Assembly (NCBI GenBank): GCA_009741485.1
Contig: CM019214.1
Span: 50,253,284-50,317,283 of the forward strand
Origin: Malurus cyaneus samueli
Taxonomy: Eukaryota; Chordata; Aves; Passeriformes; Maluridae
DNA: 64,000 bases
Direction of reading: 5' to 3'
The translations under genes and the position numbers were made by a program. This document shows, piece after piece, positions 46,106 through 58,300 of the stretch (the stretch's first letter is position 1; the number at the start of each line of letters is the position of its first letter). The notes beneath the pieces are model-generated. The model searched no databases. It was not told where the DNA came from and worked only from the letters and a program-made list of their open reading frames with translations.

Positions 46106-46727
46106 ATGTCACCGTGTGTCCCACTATGGCAATTTAATCAAAACCTGCAACTAAGTACCACATAGTTACTCCTTTACTCCCCACTTCCTGATGGGATGGG
46201 GAAGAGAATAAAAAAAGGTAAAACCTGTGTGTTAAGGTAGGAAGAGTTTAATAATTTAAATAAAGTAAAAATGTAATAACAATAATAGCAATAGTAAGAG
46301 AAATAGTAATCACATTGAAGTATTAGGAGTAATAATAAAAAGAGGAGAGAGAGAAATAAGGAGAAACCCGCTGTGCACAATACAGTGACTCTCCACCAGC
46401 TGACCCATGCCCGGTCACCCTGTGAGAAACCATCAGTACCTCCCAGCCACCTTCCCCCAGTTTATGTACTGGGTGAGATGTTGCACAGTGTAGAATATCC
46501 CTTTGGCCAGCTCACATCAGTTGCCCTGGCTGTGTTTCATCGTGGCTTCTTGTGTTCCTGCTCACTGGCAGAGCACAGGAACCTGGGAAGTTCTTGATTT
46601 ACCATAAGCCCAACTCAGCAAAAGCAGAGCATCCGTGTGTTATCAATATTATTCTCATACAAAATCCAAAAGCACGCCACCTGTGACTAGGAAGAAAATT
46701 TAATCTATCTCAGCCAAAGCAAGGACA
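46106..46727 (-). mobile_element. Solo LTR of an avian endogenous retrovirus, minus strand
   Basis: On the minus strand this block starts TGTCCTTGCTTTGGCTGAG at 46,727 and ends with CA at 46,106. ATTAAA (complement of 46,247-46,252) is the probable polyadenylation signal, and a decayed TATA-like element (complement of about 46,459-46,470) precedes it. Terminal and internal landmarks match the LTR pattern at 1,606-2,103, including GCCAAAGGGATATTC (complement of about 46,498-46,512), so the two are the same or sister families in opposite orientation. The internal AATAATA-rich low-complexity stretch (46,257-46,345) belongs to the element. Flanks ATCCA and GCCAT give no clear target-site duplication. 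No coding region adjoins. Confidence 0.85.
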
Positions 46728-48876
46728 GCCATGCTAAAGTACACTCTTTACAAGGTTCTTGCACTCAGCATGAAAATAGAGATCCTCATGAGATTATGGA
46801 TTGCTTTTTAAAATGCATAATGTTCTAAACAATCAAAAGTTTAGTATGCCATTGGATAGTTTACTAAGTGTAATCATCAACTGTTTATAGGCTATTTGCG
46901 AGACAAGTATGTGTGCTGATGATGAATGGAACAGAAACCTCATTGTTATGTGCTGCTTTAGCAAAGGTTGCATAGCAACCATAAATATTCTCCCACTGAC
47001 CATTAGAGAACATAGTTAAAGTAAAAACAAAGGCCAAAAGAGCTTGTTGCAGCTCAGTTTATAGATTTATACATCAGTAAGGGAATTGAAGATTGTTCTG
47101 AGGGCAGAGATTAAAGGGTTGATAAATCAAGCTGTTTCAAACTTGAAAGCAATCTTTTGCTGAACTGGTAGCCATTAACCATGCACATTACGATTTGCTA
47201 TTTAATCACTAACAAGTGTGATCAGCACATAGACGGAACAGTTATTACTTAGCAAATTTGGCCTACGCTAGCCATAAGTATATAGTACCATGGAACTAAT
47301 TTCTTTTGTTAACATGGATGGCTGTGATCCATGATCATTCTTAGTCATCAAGATCAAGATGATCATGCTCTTTGATGGGGAAGCAGAAGCTGGGATGTGT
47401 CCTTCATTACCTGTCTTTTTTAGTGCCTCTGTCCCTACCTGCAAACAGAAGGAAATTATCTCATCTGGTCTTGGTAAATTATTATGGGGGTCATTACCTG
47501 GTCTTCAAGATTTTTTTTAACCAGATTTTACTTCTTGCACATATTTTTATTAAGTTCTTTGATCCATACTAGCTTCATGTCTGTGGTCATTAATGGATAT
47601 CGTAAATTTATAAAATATTCGTACACTGTCCCCAGTTATGTCACGATTACATGCTGATGTCTGGATTCATATCAGTCAAATATGGAGCCTTAGTGTTGTA
47701 GAGTGATGAATAGCTAAAAGACAGTATTTGAGGTTGAATTAGGAGTTGCATTTTGAGATTACAAAAGCCCAGATCCCTTACATATTTAATATTTCAGATT
47801 TCATATAAAATATAATGGTTATATTTATTCTTCTACTTTACTGAATCCAAGATCCAAGTTTATCAGTTCCTATCCCCAAATCAAGTAGTATTTTATTTGG
47901 TTGGCTTACATAAATGATACTTTAAATTAGACTCAGTCCTGCCAAGTTTTACATGGAAACAGCAGGGTCAAAACAGAATCTGGGATTAAGCTACCAGTTG
48001 AGCTCTGCAGATAATCAGGAGTGTTGGGCTTGTTACTCAGTCTCATTCTTATAGTGGTAAACACATACTTTTGCCAGCTCCTGTGCTGGACTTTGTGAAA
48101 AGTTCAGAGAAACCCAGTGCAGGAAAATTAAACCCTTATCCAGGGTATATTCAGCAATTCCATCGGTTCTTCAAAGGTAACAAGCTTCCACAGCCTTTAC
48201 ATTGTACTGGGAGTACTATTTTCACTGTTGCTTTATTTGTAGCAGAAAATCCATACTCAGTTATTGCAACAACCACCACAGCAACCTCTTTTTTCTTCTT
48301 CCATTTCTTTTTTTCTGCACACCATTTGCTTTTGTCTGTAACAACTCCTCTTTGTAAATGAAATTGTTGTTATTAATCAATGTTTTCTGAGACCAATGCC
48401 TCAGGAACTGTGTGCTTTTCAGTGTTCTTTCCCTTTGGTTGCCTTAGTTAAATGCTGAGGACTCCACAGACACTTCTCTGTGTCTGTCTTCTTCCCAACA
48501 CAGGTTGAGGACATTTTTTTCCATGTTTTTCTATAAAGGTTTGACTTTATTGAGAAATCTTCCATTGACAGAATGTTTCTTTGCAGTTCTGCTGCTCTAA
48601 TATGTTTTAGAACCAGATGAGATAAATTTAATGTGAGAAAGAACAAAATGAGAGAAAGAAGTATCCAGTTTATTAGCAGCTCAAGTTGAGGTTGCTAATT
48701 ATGAATTGCTAATGATATGCAGAGGGAGAAAACCTCAGAAACAAACTCTGCTGGGTATAAATTGTGAGCATTATGGGTCAAAAGAATTGACTTTTTTCCT
48801 TTTTTATTTAAGATGATTGTCATAACCATAATAATCTAACAAAAAATGGACATTTGTAAGCTAAACCAAAAAAGTT
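46728..48876. other. Repeat-poor DNA with regulatory-looking motifs
   Basis: Contains no recognised repeat. From about 46,890 to 47,370 it has mixed composition, an X-box palindrome (46,966-46,980) and a cluster of ATGATCAT-type palindromes near 47,330-47,370. It resembles a conserved non-coding element. The remainder is anonymous. Open frames (96 codons at 48,071-48,361) show no domain. The first 1.7 kb is repeated, with indels, at 62,303-64,000. Confidence 0.45.
46966..46980. promoter_or_regulatory. Palindromic RFX-type X-box candidate
   Basis: GGTTGCATAGCAACC is an inverted repeat of GGTTGC with a 3-bp spacer. It is very close to the RFX-factor X-box consensus of a GTNRCC half-site and an RGYAAC half-site: the right half is exact (AGCAAC) and the left differs by one base. 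RFX sites occur in promoters and enhancers of ciliary and neural genes. The site is intact in the noisy copy (62,538-62,552). There is no transcript context in the window. Confidence 0.45.
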
Positions 48877-49323
48877 CCAGAGGGATCTTGAAAGGCATGA
48901 GAGATGGGCCTGTGTGAACCTTATAGATTTCAACAAGATCAAGGGCAAGGTGCTGCATCTGAGTTGGGAAATCCCAAGCACAAAAACAGTTTGGGCAGAG
49001 GATGGATTGAGAACAGCTTTCCAGTATCTAAAGTGGCATACAAGAAGGCTGACGACGGACATTTTTTAAAGTGCATGTGGCGACAGGGCGAGGGGGAATA
49101 TTTTAAAACTGAAAGAAAGTGGGTTTAGAGTAGATATGAGGAGGATGTGCCCAAGGAGGTTGTGGATGCCTCAAACCTGGAAGTGGTCAAAGTCAGAGTG
49201 GGTAATGCCTTGAGCAACTGGGTTTATTTGGTGATGTCCTGGCCCATAGCAAGATGGGCTGCAAATACATGATCTTCAAGGTCCATATTCACCCCTTACT
49301 ATTCAATGATTTCATGATTCTAC
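48877..49323 (+). mobile_element. CR1 LINE 3' end, sense
   Basis: Sense CR1 remnant. It opens CCAGAGGGATCTTGAAAGGC, then ATTTCAACAAGATCAAGGGC and GGGAAATCCCAAGCACAAA (end of ORF2). It continues through a GAGGTTGTGGATGCCTC segment (about 49,157) and a TGATCTTCAAGGTCC segment to the degenerate tail ATGATTTCATGATTCTAC (49,306-49,323). Internal deletions and stops make it inactive. Confidence 0.88.
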
Positions 49324-50443
49324 AGAACTCCCATTTCAAATGGGTTGAGGGCATGGAGGGTTGTGAAAGGAGAGGTGGAAGGAAGCGCCTTTTTTATGGT
49401 CTACCTCAAACCCTTTCCCAATGCCTGCCCTTAGTCCTATGGCCAAGCTGGATCCAGGTAAATATTTTAGGCAAGATTTGGCAGGCCCCAGGTTTGATCT
49501 CTGGTGTCTTCTGCTTTCCATAAAGGAAGTCAAGGCAGGCAGAAAGGTGATATAATTGGAGCAATGAGCTATGCCATGCGACAAAATGTCACCTGCCCTG
49601 CCCCAGCCACTTTTTTTGGGAGTCTGATGGGGAAAGACAGCAGGTATGCCCCTACGCACAAAGGGCTGTGGTTCCCCTCTACCCCAGAGTCTATCAGGCT
49701 GTTCTCATTGTCTGTTTACCCATTTGCCCGCTTAGTATACATTCTGTATGTTGTCACTTGTTTCCTTCACCTTGAAATCATACAGAACTTGTGAGTGTGA
49801 CCTTTCCTGTCTGGAGTAGCTGTGAAGTCCCATTTCATGTATCTGTAATCCAGTTGTTTATTGTTTTTTTGCAGAGAAGATTTAATAGAAGAAAGCTGCA
49901 GTGAGGGCTCATACTCCTTTGAAGTTTTGCTTTAGTAAGATACACATCCCTGATTTATTAGCACAATTTACAATTATATTGTAAGTAATTAAAATAAAAA
50001 CTCGCTTGTCAAAATAAATGAGCACAGTATATTTTGTGTGGAGGCAACCTTGATGGCTAATTGGATTTACGTCCTTAGTCATTTGCAAAAAAAATAAGTC
50101 TGAAATGAGCCTTATATTACTATGAATTAATTTTTTTTCTTCTGCACTGCTTTGCTAAGAGTAGTCAGAGTTTCATTTTATTATATATGCCTTTCAAGAT
50201 GCAATTAGCAAGTTTCAATTCTACACATTTTTTAATGAAACATTATGAAAATCTGAAATGTATTTTGAAAACATCTCTTGATTACTTTGCTTTGGATTTA
50301 CATAGCACCAGCTTGTAGGAGAATATAAAAATCCAGCCTGATTGCCCTCAGGCACAAAAATAGTCAGTGTATAAAGAGAGAGTAGAGAATGTCATTTTTG
50401 TCGTGAACTTAGTGAGCCTTTTCCCCCTGCTTTTATATTTAAG
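49324..50443. other. Anonymous DNA between CR1 copies
   Basis: 49,324-49,790 is somewhat GC-richer and may be old repeat sequence, with frames of 107 codons (minus) and 96 codons (plus) lacking recognisable domains. The rest is AT-rich. No gene is supported. Confidence 0.45.
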
Positions 50444-51140
50444 TTGATACATTACAGACTGACTAGGCAGCGAGCTAGACAGGTTGTGGGTAATGGGTCA
50501 TGCCCTGCCTGGAGGCCGGAATCAAGAAGGGAACTGCAGGGGTCTGCACTGGGACATGTCCTGTTTAACATCTTGACCAGTGATCTGGAAAAGGTGACAC
50601 TGAACTGTCATCAGGTTCACAGGTGGCACCAAATTGTGAGGCAGGCAGCAGTTATGCTGGAACATGGGGAAGCCATTCAAAGTGACTTTATGAGGCCAGA
50701 GGCATGGACCAGCTGGAATCTCATGAAATTCAAAAAGGGCGAGTACAAATTTCTGCCCCTGGGAAAGAAGCAGCAAACTGAGAGGTGATTTCAGTGCTTT
50801 CCAAAGGTTCTAGAGAAGGTGAAGTGAAGAGGGAGGTGCTGATCTCTTCTCACCCGGATCCAGTGATAGGATGTGGGAATGGCTCAAAGCTGCAACACAG
50901 AAGTCTGAGACAATCTTAGGAAATACTCTTAAATGAAACTATAGCTAAACTCTTGAACAATGCTTCCTGGAGAAGGTGATTGATGGATGGATTGACGATC
51001 CATTCCTAATTGTGTTTAAGAAGCATTTGGATAATGCTCTTAGTAATGCACTTTAACTTTTGGTCATCCTGAAGGGGTTAGTTGGAATAGAAAGCCAGTG
51101 TAGGCCATTTTCAACTGGAACAATTCTGTTCTAATAAAGG
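50444..51140 (+). mobile_element. CR1 LINE remnant with decayed reverse transcriptase end
   Basis: Sense CR1 with the end of ORF2 and the 3' UTR. A 114-codon open frame (50,444-50,788) still reads like CR1 reverse transcriptase near Val-Leu-Phe-Asn-Ile-Leu. The catalytic FADD box position (50,616-50,630) has drifted: both Asp codons read as Gly (GGT and GGC), giving FTGG, and it now lies in a different frame. Downstream, GTGTTTAAGAAGCATTTGG (51,013-51,031) and ACTTTTGGTCATCCTGAAGG mark the UTR. The tail decays at CAATTCTGTTCTAATA. It is a dead copy. Confidence 0.88.
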
Positions 51141-51204
51141 GTAAGGACAGATAACAGATAAGATGGGAATCATCTCAAAGCCCAGAGGGGCTCTGGGACA
51201 GCAA

Positions 51205-51233
51205 GTTGAATATGAGCCAGCAGCACAGGTGGC
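51205..51233 (+). mobile_element. Short CR1 sense fragment
   Basis: GTTGAATATGAGCCAGCAG followed by CACAGGTGGC resembles a CR1 ORF2 segment coding near the end of the protein. Only about 30 bases are recognisable, so it is weaker than its neighbours. Confidence 0.5.
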
Positions 51234-51284
51234 TGACTATATCTTCCTATGAAGAGGAACACAGGCAGCAAGTCCTGGCAAGAG

Positions 51285-51423
51285 TTTGTGCCCCCTACCT
51301 TTCACTTGAAACTTCATGGGCGTTGCATGGACCCATCTCTCAAGCCTGTCCCCAAGTCCCTGTGGGTGGCAGCCCTTTCCTCCAGCACATTAAGTGCACC
51401 ACTCAGCTTGGTGTCATCTGCAG
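51285..51423 (-). mobile_element. CR1 LINE fragment, antisense
   Basis: Complement of late ORF2. It shows CTTTCACTTGAAACTTCATG (51,300-51,319), CTCAAGCCTGTCCCCAAGTC (about 51,340) and ACCACTCAGCTTGGTGTCAT (51,399-51,418), the antisense of the ADDTKL-coding region. It lies 145 bp after a sense CR1, so at least two insertions or an inversion are needed. Confidence 0.8.
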
Positions 51424-51556
51424 TATCTATTCCTGTGTAACTGAAGTTTTGGTATCAGTTTCTGTGCTACTTAAGTAGTGTAGTCGTGCCTCCTGGATTT
51501 TGTAAAGTTGTCTTTAGAGTTAAATAATATGAATTGTTTATATTGATTCAAACTTC

Positions 51557-51594
51557 ACAGAACCACAGGCTTTTCACAGATCCTGTGGTTCTGT
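51557..51594. other. Hairpin, 13-bp perfect arms
   Basis: ACAGAACCACAGG (51,557-51,569) and its exact reverse complement CCTGTGGTTCTGT (51,582-51,594) are separated by 12 bases. The arm resembles a CR1 tail unit of the CACAGAATCACAG type, so it may be two tails facing each other. Confidence 0.9.
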
Positions 51595-52859
51595 TAAAAT
51601 TTACAGGAATATTACTAATTCTTCTGAATCAATAATACATCCCATAAATAACAACAGCCAATCTACAGAATACCTTATGTGTGATTGCCTTATTTTAGCC
51701 ATCCAGCATCGTGGTCCTTATTTTTTCTCTTATTTTGCAATCAATGACAACACTTCTCATCTTTTTTCATTGTTTCCTTGTTTCTTTAAAAAAAAAACAA
51801 AAAAAACCAAACAAAATGACATAACTCTGCAAGGACCTGTTAAAGGGTGTTTTCATAGTCGGATGCATTTTATCATCTGTTTATTCTCAATCCAAAATAC
51901 TTATCACACATACAAATAACTTTGATAACTTCAGAAGAAAGATATGACAGTTTTCCATGGTTGCACTAATTTATTTAATTCCACTTCAATTACTGCTCTA
52001 ACTCCTGAAGGCAAGATTAAGATCATTTGTGTTAAAAACATATAGACTTGTCACTCAGCACTATGGGGACAAATAAGGTTCTTTTGGAGATCCTTGGAAG
52101 AATGATGGCAGCACTAAACTGCTGTTACAGTTAATTATTTTCAGCAGATTTTTATGTATAGTATAACATGGAATCTTGTGATCAGAATAGCACAGATTTT
52201 CATAAACAGAATCAGTGTAGCCTAATTTTATAAGCAACATAGCACAAAATTTTTCAGCACATCTTACCTTACAGTTCCTAATCACCTGGACCCTTCACAG
52301 ATCAGGTCAAATAGTACTCAGCCTGTTGTATCAGTGTAACAATATTTTTATGGAGACTCAAACCACAAAATAGAACATGATTCAGTTCTCAGAGAATGGA
52401 AATGAAGTCTGAAGGGTCCTTGACCCCTGGTGGAATCATGGTTTTTGCCATCCAGCAGCAGTTCCGATTCAAGCCCCATTTAGGACTGCTGGATTTTATG
52501 GATAGTGCTCTGTATGCTGTGACATTTCCCTCTCCTGTGATGGGGTCATCACCACCAGATTGGTCAGGTGCATGGGACCTTCAAGGCCAGTCAGGAGGGA
52601 AGCAGCAGTTCAGTTATCCCAATATTTTGTTTACAGGAATAACAGTGGGACAGTCTTTGAAATAAGGCAGAAGAGCTTGGCTGGTTCCTGCAGACCTTTA
52701 CCATCTCCTCAAATCCACTGTAGTTTTACTAGGGTTCTAGGATGGTGCATTCCTTGCTGTTCTCTCTGTTATTTGCTGATATCCTGTTGTTAATTAATCT
52801 TGTTAATTAATGTTGTTTAATCCCATTTTGAACCCACTGGTATTGGTTTCCTGTGACAG
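51595..52859. other. Anonymous DNA
   Basis: Between the hairpin and the old CR1. The 52,390-52,760 part is GC-richer with an 89-codon plus-strand frame (52,396-52,665) that has no recognisable domain. No mobile element is identified. Confidence 0.45.
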
Positions 52860-53310
52860 CAGTCTCACAGAAGTTCGTGACCTGTTCTGCAAAGAGGTGC
52901 TTCCTTTTATATATTTAAAATGTATTGTCATTTTATTTGCCACATTCATGAACTTTTAAAGCTAAACTAACTTCTTTGCCTCTTCAAAGTGTATCCTACT
53001 TGTTTTCATGTTTCATTCTCAAAGTCGATACTCCATCTCCTACATCATTCTGGTTTTTATTTTCTTTACCTTTTCTGGCTCTCCTCTATCCTCCCTGAGG
53101 CACAAAGAGTAGAACTGTGCAATTTTTAAGATGTCAACACAACAGGGTTTTATACAGCAGCAAGCTGATGACCTCTGTTGTATTCACATTGCCTTTCCTG
53201 ATGATCCGAAACATTTTGTCAGTTTCTTTTATGGCAGATGTTTCACATTGAGCCAACGATTTCAGAGGGCTGACAACAACGACTCTAAGCCCCTCTCATA
53301 AGTGCTAACA
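52860..53310 (-). mobile_element. Ancient CR1-like LINE remnant, antisense
   Basis: Faint but ordered similarity to the complement of an old CR1-type element of the sauropsid lineage. Landmarks are GCAAAGAGGTGCTTCCTTTT (52,890-52,909), a GGGTTTTATACAGCAGCAAG segment (53,145-53,164), GCCTTTCCTGATGATCC (53,191-53,207), TCACATTGAGCCAACGATTT (53,244-53,263) and ACGACTCTAAGCCCCTCTC. Divergence is much higher than in the other CR1 copies, so the insertion is older. Confidence 0.65.
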
Positions 53311-55268
53311 TTTTTACTACTCTGTGTGTGTGCGTGTGTGAAAGGAGAGAGATATTCGAAATATTACAAGAAAAAACATAAATTAAATACATAACTTGAT
53401 GGATGACATGGAAGAGCCCAAAACTGTAGTAATACAAACACTTTTGCTCTCTAAATCAGGTGGGCAGATATGAACTGTCGTCTGGGAATGATGCCTGGCC
53501 ATGATCATAATTCATAGACTATGCCTAGGAATTTTTGGAGAGACTGATTGTTGTCAAAGGCTAAAAGCGTACTTGGAGTAATTTTAAACAACTAGCAGTG
53601 GAGCTGATTGACTTCCAGGGTCTGGGAATGTTGAATTTCACTATGTAATAGAGTAGCATTAAAATGGCCACTGTACACATTATATGGTGATTATAAATCC
53701 ATGGAGTTTTTGTTGTTTTGCTTGTTTTTTCTTGTTTATTTTAGGTTTTGTAGTTGCTGATGTTTGGTTGTTTTTTGGTTTGTTTTTTTTTTTTTTACTG
53801 TGTTTTTTGGTTTGTATTTTTTTTTTTTTACTGGGTGTGGGATTTTGGCATTTCGCAAGTCGGGGATTTGTTGGGGATTTTTACTTGTTTGTTTCATTTG
53901 ATTCTGAGCTGTGGATTTACTGTGGGTGAGGAGGTTTTTTAATATTTTTATTAAGACAGATTAAGAAATATCTGCTTTCTTGGTAGCCCCAGCATATGCA
54001 GCTCTATAATTTGATTGATTGATTATTCTGCTAAGTGTCAATTATAGTTATGCACTGCCTGTTTAATATGCACACTGTTTGACCTAAATATTGGTAATTT
54101 TGTTCTCTGTTATGTCCAGAGCTTCAACATGCTGCTCATCTTTCATCAGGTTAATGACTTAGAGTAATTTCCTTTCATATGCTTTCCAAGTACCACTTTC
54201 AGCTTCCTTAGCTGTAGGTGGCTAAATTAAATCTAATCTAATTAAGAGCCTGAAATCCCATAATATCCCAATGATATTAAACTCTGGAGGATGATACTGT
54301 GCTTAAAGCTAAGAAATTCAGAGGATTAGAGATAAAATTCCTATCATGTAAAATAAAAACTTGAATTTTAAGTGTATGTTACGAATCAAGCGGTCTTTGA
54401 GATTTTAATTGTAAATCTATTGAAACTTTTGTACAGATACATACACAATGACGAGGAAAAACAAGCTGACCTGTTTAAAGAGTAGTTCATTGCCATCAAA
54501 GCAAAATTTTAGGTCCATGACTATTCTTCTCCAATAGTACAATCCATTGTACTATTCTGATTGTATTGCATCTTAAGAAAGTATGAAAATTGTTGTCTTT
54601 ATCTTGAAAAACAGCAAGTCACATCCCCTTACATGACTCTGCTAGGAAGAAAGAATGGCCCATTTGCTCACCTCTGCTCACCTGCTGTAAAACTTGAAAC
54701 AAATAAGGCAGTCCAGCTAAGAAACGGGCCAGTGCAGGACTTCCATGGTGATGTTTGGCAAACTCCTCTACCATGAAGCTGTCTGGATTCTATATCAAAT
54801 ACTTGATTGTCATAAAAACAGAGATAAAAACATATGACTAGGGAGTTGTATTGTTTTCATCTTACTTAGTATTTCACATAATTTAAAAGAAATAAAGTGC
54901 AACTAATCAAATCAAATCTAATCATCTGTTACAGACAATATCCTTGGGAATTCTGCAATCAAAGACTACTTTTTAAATGTACTGCTGAAATTAATCAAGT
55001 GCCTAGCAATTTCATAAATATCATACCTATATCAATCTTTGACAATGAAAAGTGTATAAGAATGCTCAGGGAGCTCTTAGGTACATAAGATGAATATCTT
55101 GCTGGTTAAAGCATATGCTGTGAAAAGTAACTTTGGTTTAAACATGTCAGTATTTCTACATAGTCAACTGAAACACATAAGACACAGCAAAGAAGGAACT
55201 GGAAAGATACACAACAGAAGAGAAACTTAAGGTTTCTGTCAACTTAAATAAGAGTTTTTTCCTACTGA

Positions 55269-55272
<4 letters not shown>

Positions 55273-55300
<28 letters not shown>
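55273..55300. repeat. (TA)14 microsatellite
   Basis: Fourteen uninterrupted TA units, followed by TGCATATACATA. It could be length-polymorphic. Confidence 0.95.
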
Positions 55301-55304
<4 letters not shown>

Positions 55305-58300
55305 TATACATAGTGTTGTACTGCATAAATATCATATGATGTATTTAATGAATAGAAAAGACTGCCACTATGTAGCAGCCACACTGCCTTCTGGCTGACT
55401 GGCTTAAAGTAATAGCTTAACAAGACCATCTGTAGAGTCAGTACGCCACGTCCATTCATCTATGCTCAGAAATAATTAAATTAGCCTAAAAAATTTAGTG
55501 AAAGTCAGTTTTGATCACCTCAAAGGAATATTGTCTCCTTGTTTGGTGTGACAGTTTTTGGATACACCAGCAAATATCTAGAAAGCAACCACAAAATTTG
55601 TAGAAAATAAAAAATAAGGACTTAATATATGCATTCCTTTAAATTTATGTTAATAAAAGATAAAATATAAATAAATAAAAGGTAATGTCATAGAAGCAGG
55701 CAATGTATAATGCAGTTAAAAGGCAAAAATATTCTGAAATAATTTTTTCCTGTGAGACATGGAGCTTTGTAACAGCTGCACTGCTATAACAAAGGATTAC
55801 AACAAATAACAGTAGCTTTCTGTGTTGTTCTTTTGTGAGTACTAAAAGTGTCAGAAGCTTGAAAAGGCGAAAAGCCTGAAAGTCTTGACCATTCTAAGTA
55901 ATTTAAAAAAAAAGTCTGACAGCAACAAGTAAATCTTGTTGTGTGTAATGGTTGTTTGAGCTTGCTGTTAAACACAACATATCAAGGGGTGCAAGGGCAC
56001 CTGTAAATAACATGAGGAGAACACAAGCTCTCAATCACAGCAATCCAGCTACATTTTAAGTATTGTAACTGGTTTCTGAGAGCAGAAGTAGTGACATCTT
56101 GAATGTGTGATGGTTTTCTTCCAAGTGCTATAAAAGTGGAATAAAACAATGAAGAAATAACAGAAAAAGAGATTGTTTCTTACCTACTGCTTTATCCCAT
56201 GGACAGAATTTTCTGTAGAGTTTTAGGAATTCAAACAAGAAAATGAGTTTGCATAGAATAGAAGAAATTGAGTTTAGTTCTGTGTGTTAAAATTAAATTC
56301 TGACAAAAAAAAAAAGGATGGAAAATATATTTATGTATTTATGCACATCTAAATGGTATGTATAATTGATGTGAAATGTTTTACAAGCATATCATGAATA
56401 TAAACAAGTCTAATGTACTTTTTTATTTATTACCTGTAGAACTTTTTAATAGTTACACTAGCAGTACAGTACCTATGGAACTATGATTTTAAGTTATACA
56501 AAATTAATACCATTATATCAAATGTAGCTCAAGAATTAAATTATGTATAACTGATTGTTCAGATTTGTAGTAATGTCATCAGATAGGAAGAATCAGACAA
56601 ATTTCTATACAAATTTGTAGAGATCAAGCTAGATTATTAATAGAAAAAAAACTAACAAAAGAAAAAGGTTGTCTTGAACAATGGGCAATATAGTCTGAAT
56701 GACTCTAAACTAACCATCTTATGTTTGTATAAGTGTTACAGGACAGTAAGATTGAGATTGGTTCAAGGATTCTTTGCTCAATGCCTCAGATGGGAAAGGA
56801 TTTTGCTAGAAACCCTTTAGAAATCTTACAGACAGACCCAAATATATCTTTTATATAGGCAATTGGAAAAAAGTCACTATTAGAATAGCTACTAATACTT
56901 GACAATATATATTATAAATTAACTTGTAATTGCTCATTTGTTCACACTGGTAAGCAATTAAATTTTGCGCTTTTGCTGAAAATCACGATATCTTTCCAGT
57001 CATAAAGGATTTCAGAGAGAAATCTGTGCCGTGTGGCTCCCAAGCTCTACAAACTCCAGGCAAACTTAAGATCTTGAAATCTGTGACAGAAAATGACTGG
57101 GTGAGAGGAAAGGTCACCATGATGCAGAACCAGAACAATTTTCTTTTTTTTTTTATTTTTTTTTCCAAAGGGTATAAAGTTGCAAATTTTTGGCAGTTTT
57201 GTGGAAAGCTTCCTTATACAAAATGAAGCCAACCAAATAAAAACTTCAAAAATGCAACAAAAATGCAACAAAATGACAAAATAACCACCGAGACCATTAG
57301 GATTTGCTTTGTATTCTGTTGCCTGTATCTCATCAATTTCAGCAGATTCTGCACTGTCTAAAGAAACGGCTATGAACATCTGGCTGAATAAGCTTTATGG
57401 CAAAAGTGGAATGTAGCTGTTGATCAGGTTTTTTATTAACATGAAATTTTATCATAACCAACAGATGACTCTACAATTCTAAAAATTTTGGCAGGGAGTA
57501 CTTAAAAAATAAGCACAGGATTTGTCCAACTTCCTGTCTGTCATGTCTGATTTATTGCCTCTGGAAACTGAAAGTTCTTGATTCCTGTAAAGTAAGAATA
57601 AAAAATAAATTAGTAGATTCACCTACACAAATCAGCAAACATTGTACCTACACCATTGGTCCCCTTGGATGAGTGGTTTTATATAAGGAATGGGAAATTT
57701 ATTACTGCATTTGAACATGCTGTTACTATCAAGCTGCCAAAAATACAGCAGTTACAGCTCCTCCTTTTGTGTCCTCTGAGAGATCAGCAAGGGCCATTGC
57801 ACAAACGCAGAGCCAGCAGTAAAGTGGGGATAATCTAACTCTGTCATATGAAACATGCATGGAAATATTTGTAAAAGAGCTATGCCTTGTCCTGTTGGTC
57901 TGCATTTTAAAAAACAAGCTGGTTGTAGCAGATATATGTAGATCAGTGCATTATCTTATTTCTGCTAACTGTTCAGGAATTGGGCTTCTGTGATTTCAGG
58001 CAGAAATTGGCTGCTGCAGTCATTTATTCTTTCTCACCGTAGCCATGTGGCTCTTTACAATAACTAATCTCAGCCATCTCATGAGGATTCTTGCCTTGAT
58101 CCTGTAACAATGTGTTGGATTAACAGCATTGAAAGCAGAAAAGGGAAACCATTTTTCAGCCACAAAAAAACCTGAGATGTAGCCTATAATGATTTTAAAG
58201 GATTTACAAATAAAGTTGTTATAAAGCTGGCAGCAATTTTGGAATGTATGACTGATGGTACTACATCACTTTCAGTCCGTTGTGGTAATAAGTGATGGTT

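Noticed and set aside
46257..46345. Possible independent AAT microsatellite
   Set aside because: It is an internal low-complexity stretch of the LTR at 46,106-46,727 rather than a separate locus.
53684..53942. Phe/Leu-rich hydrophobic frames resembling a membrane protein
   Set aside because: They arise from a T-rich low-complexity stretch; no start context or domain is present.
57047..57379. Minus-strand frame with an acidic, coding-like start (about 57,288-57,379)
   Set aside because: It runs into a poly-A-derived Lys/Asn-rich stretch. The acceptor is weak and no family is recognised; probably chance.
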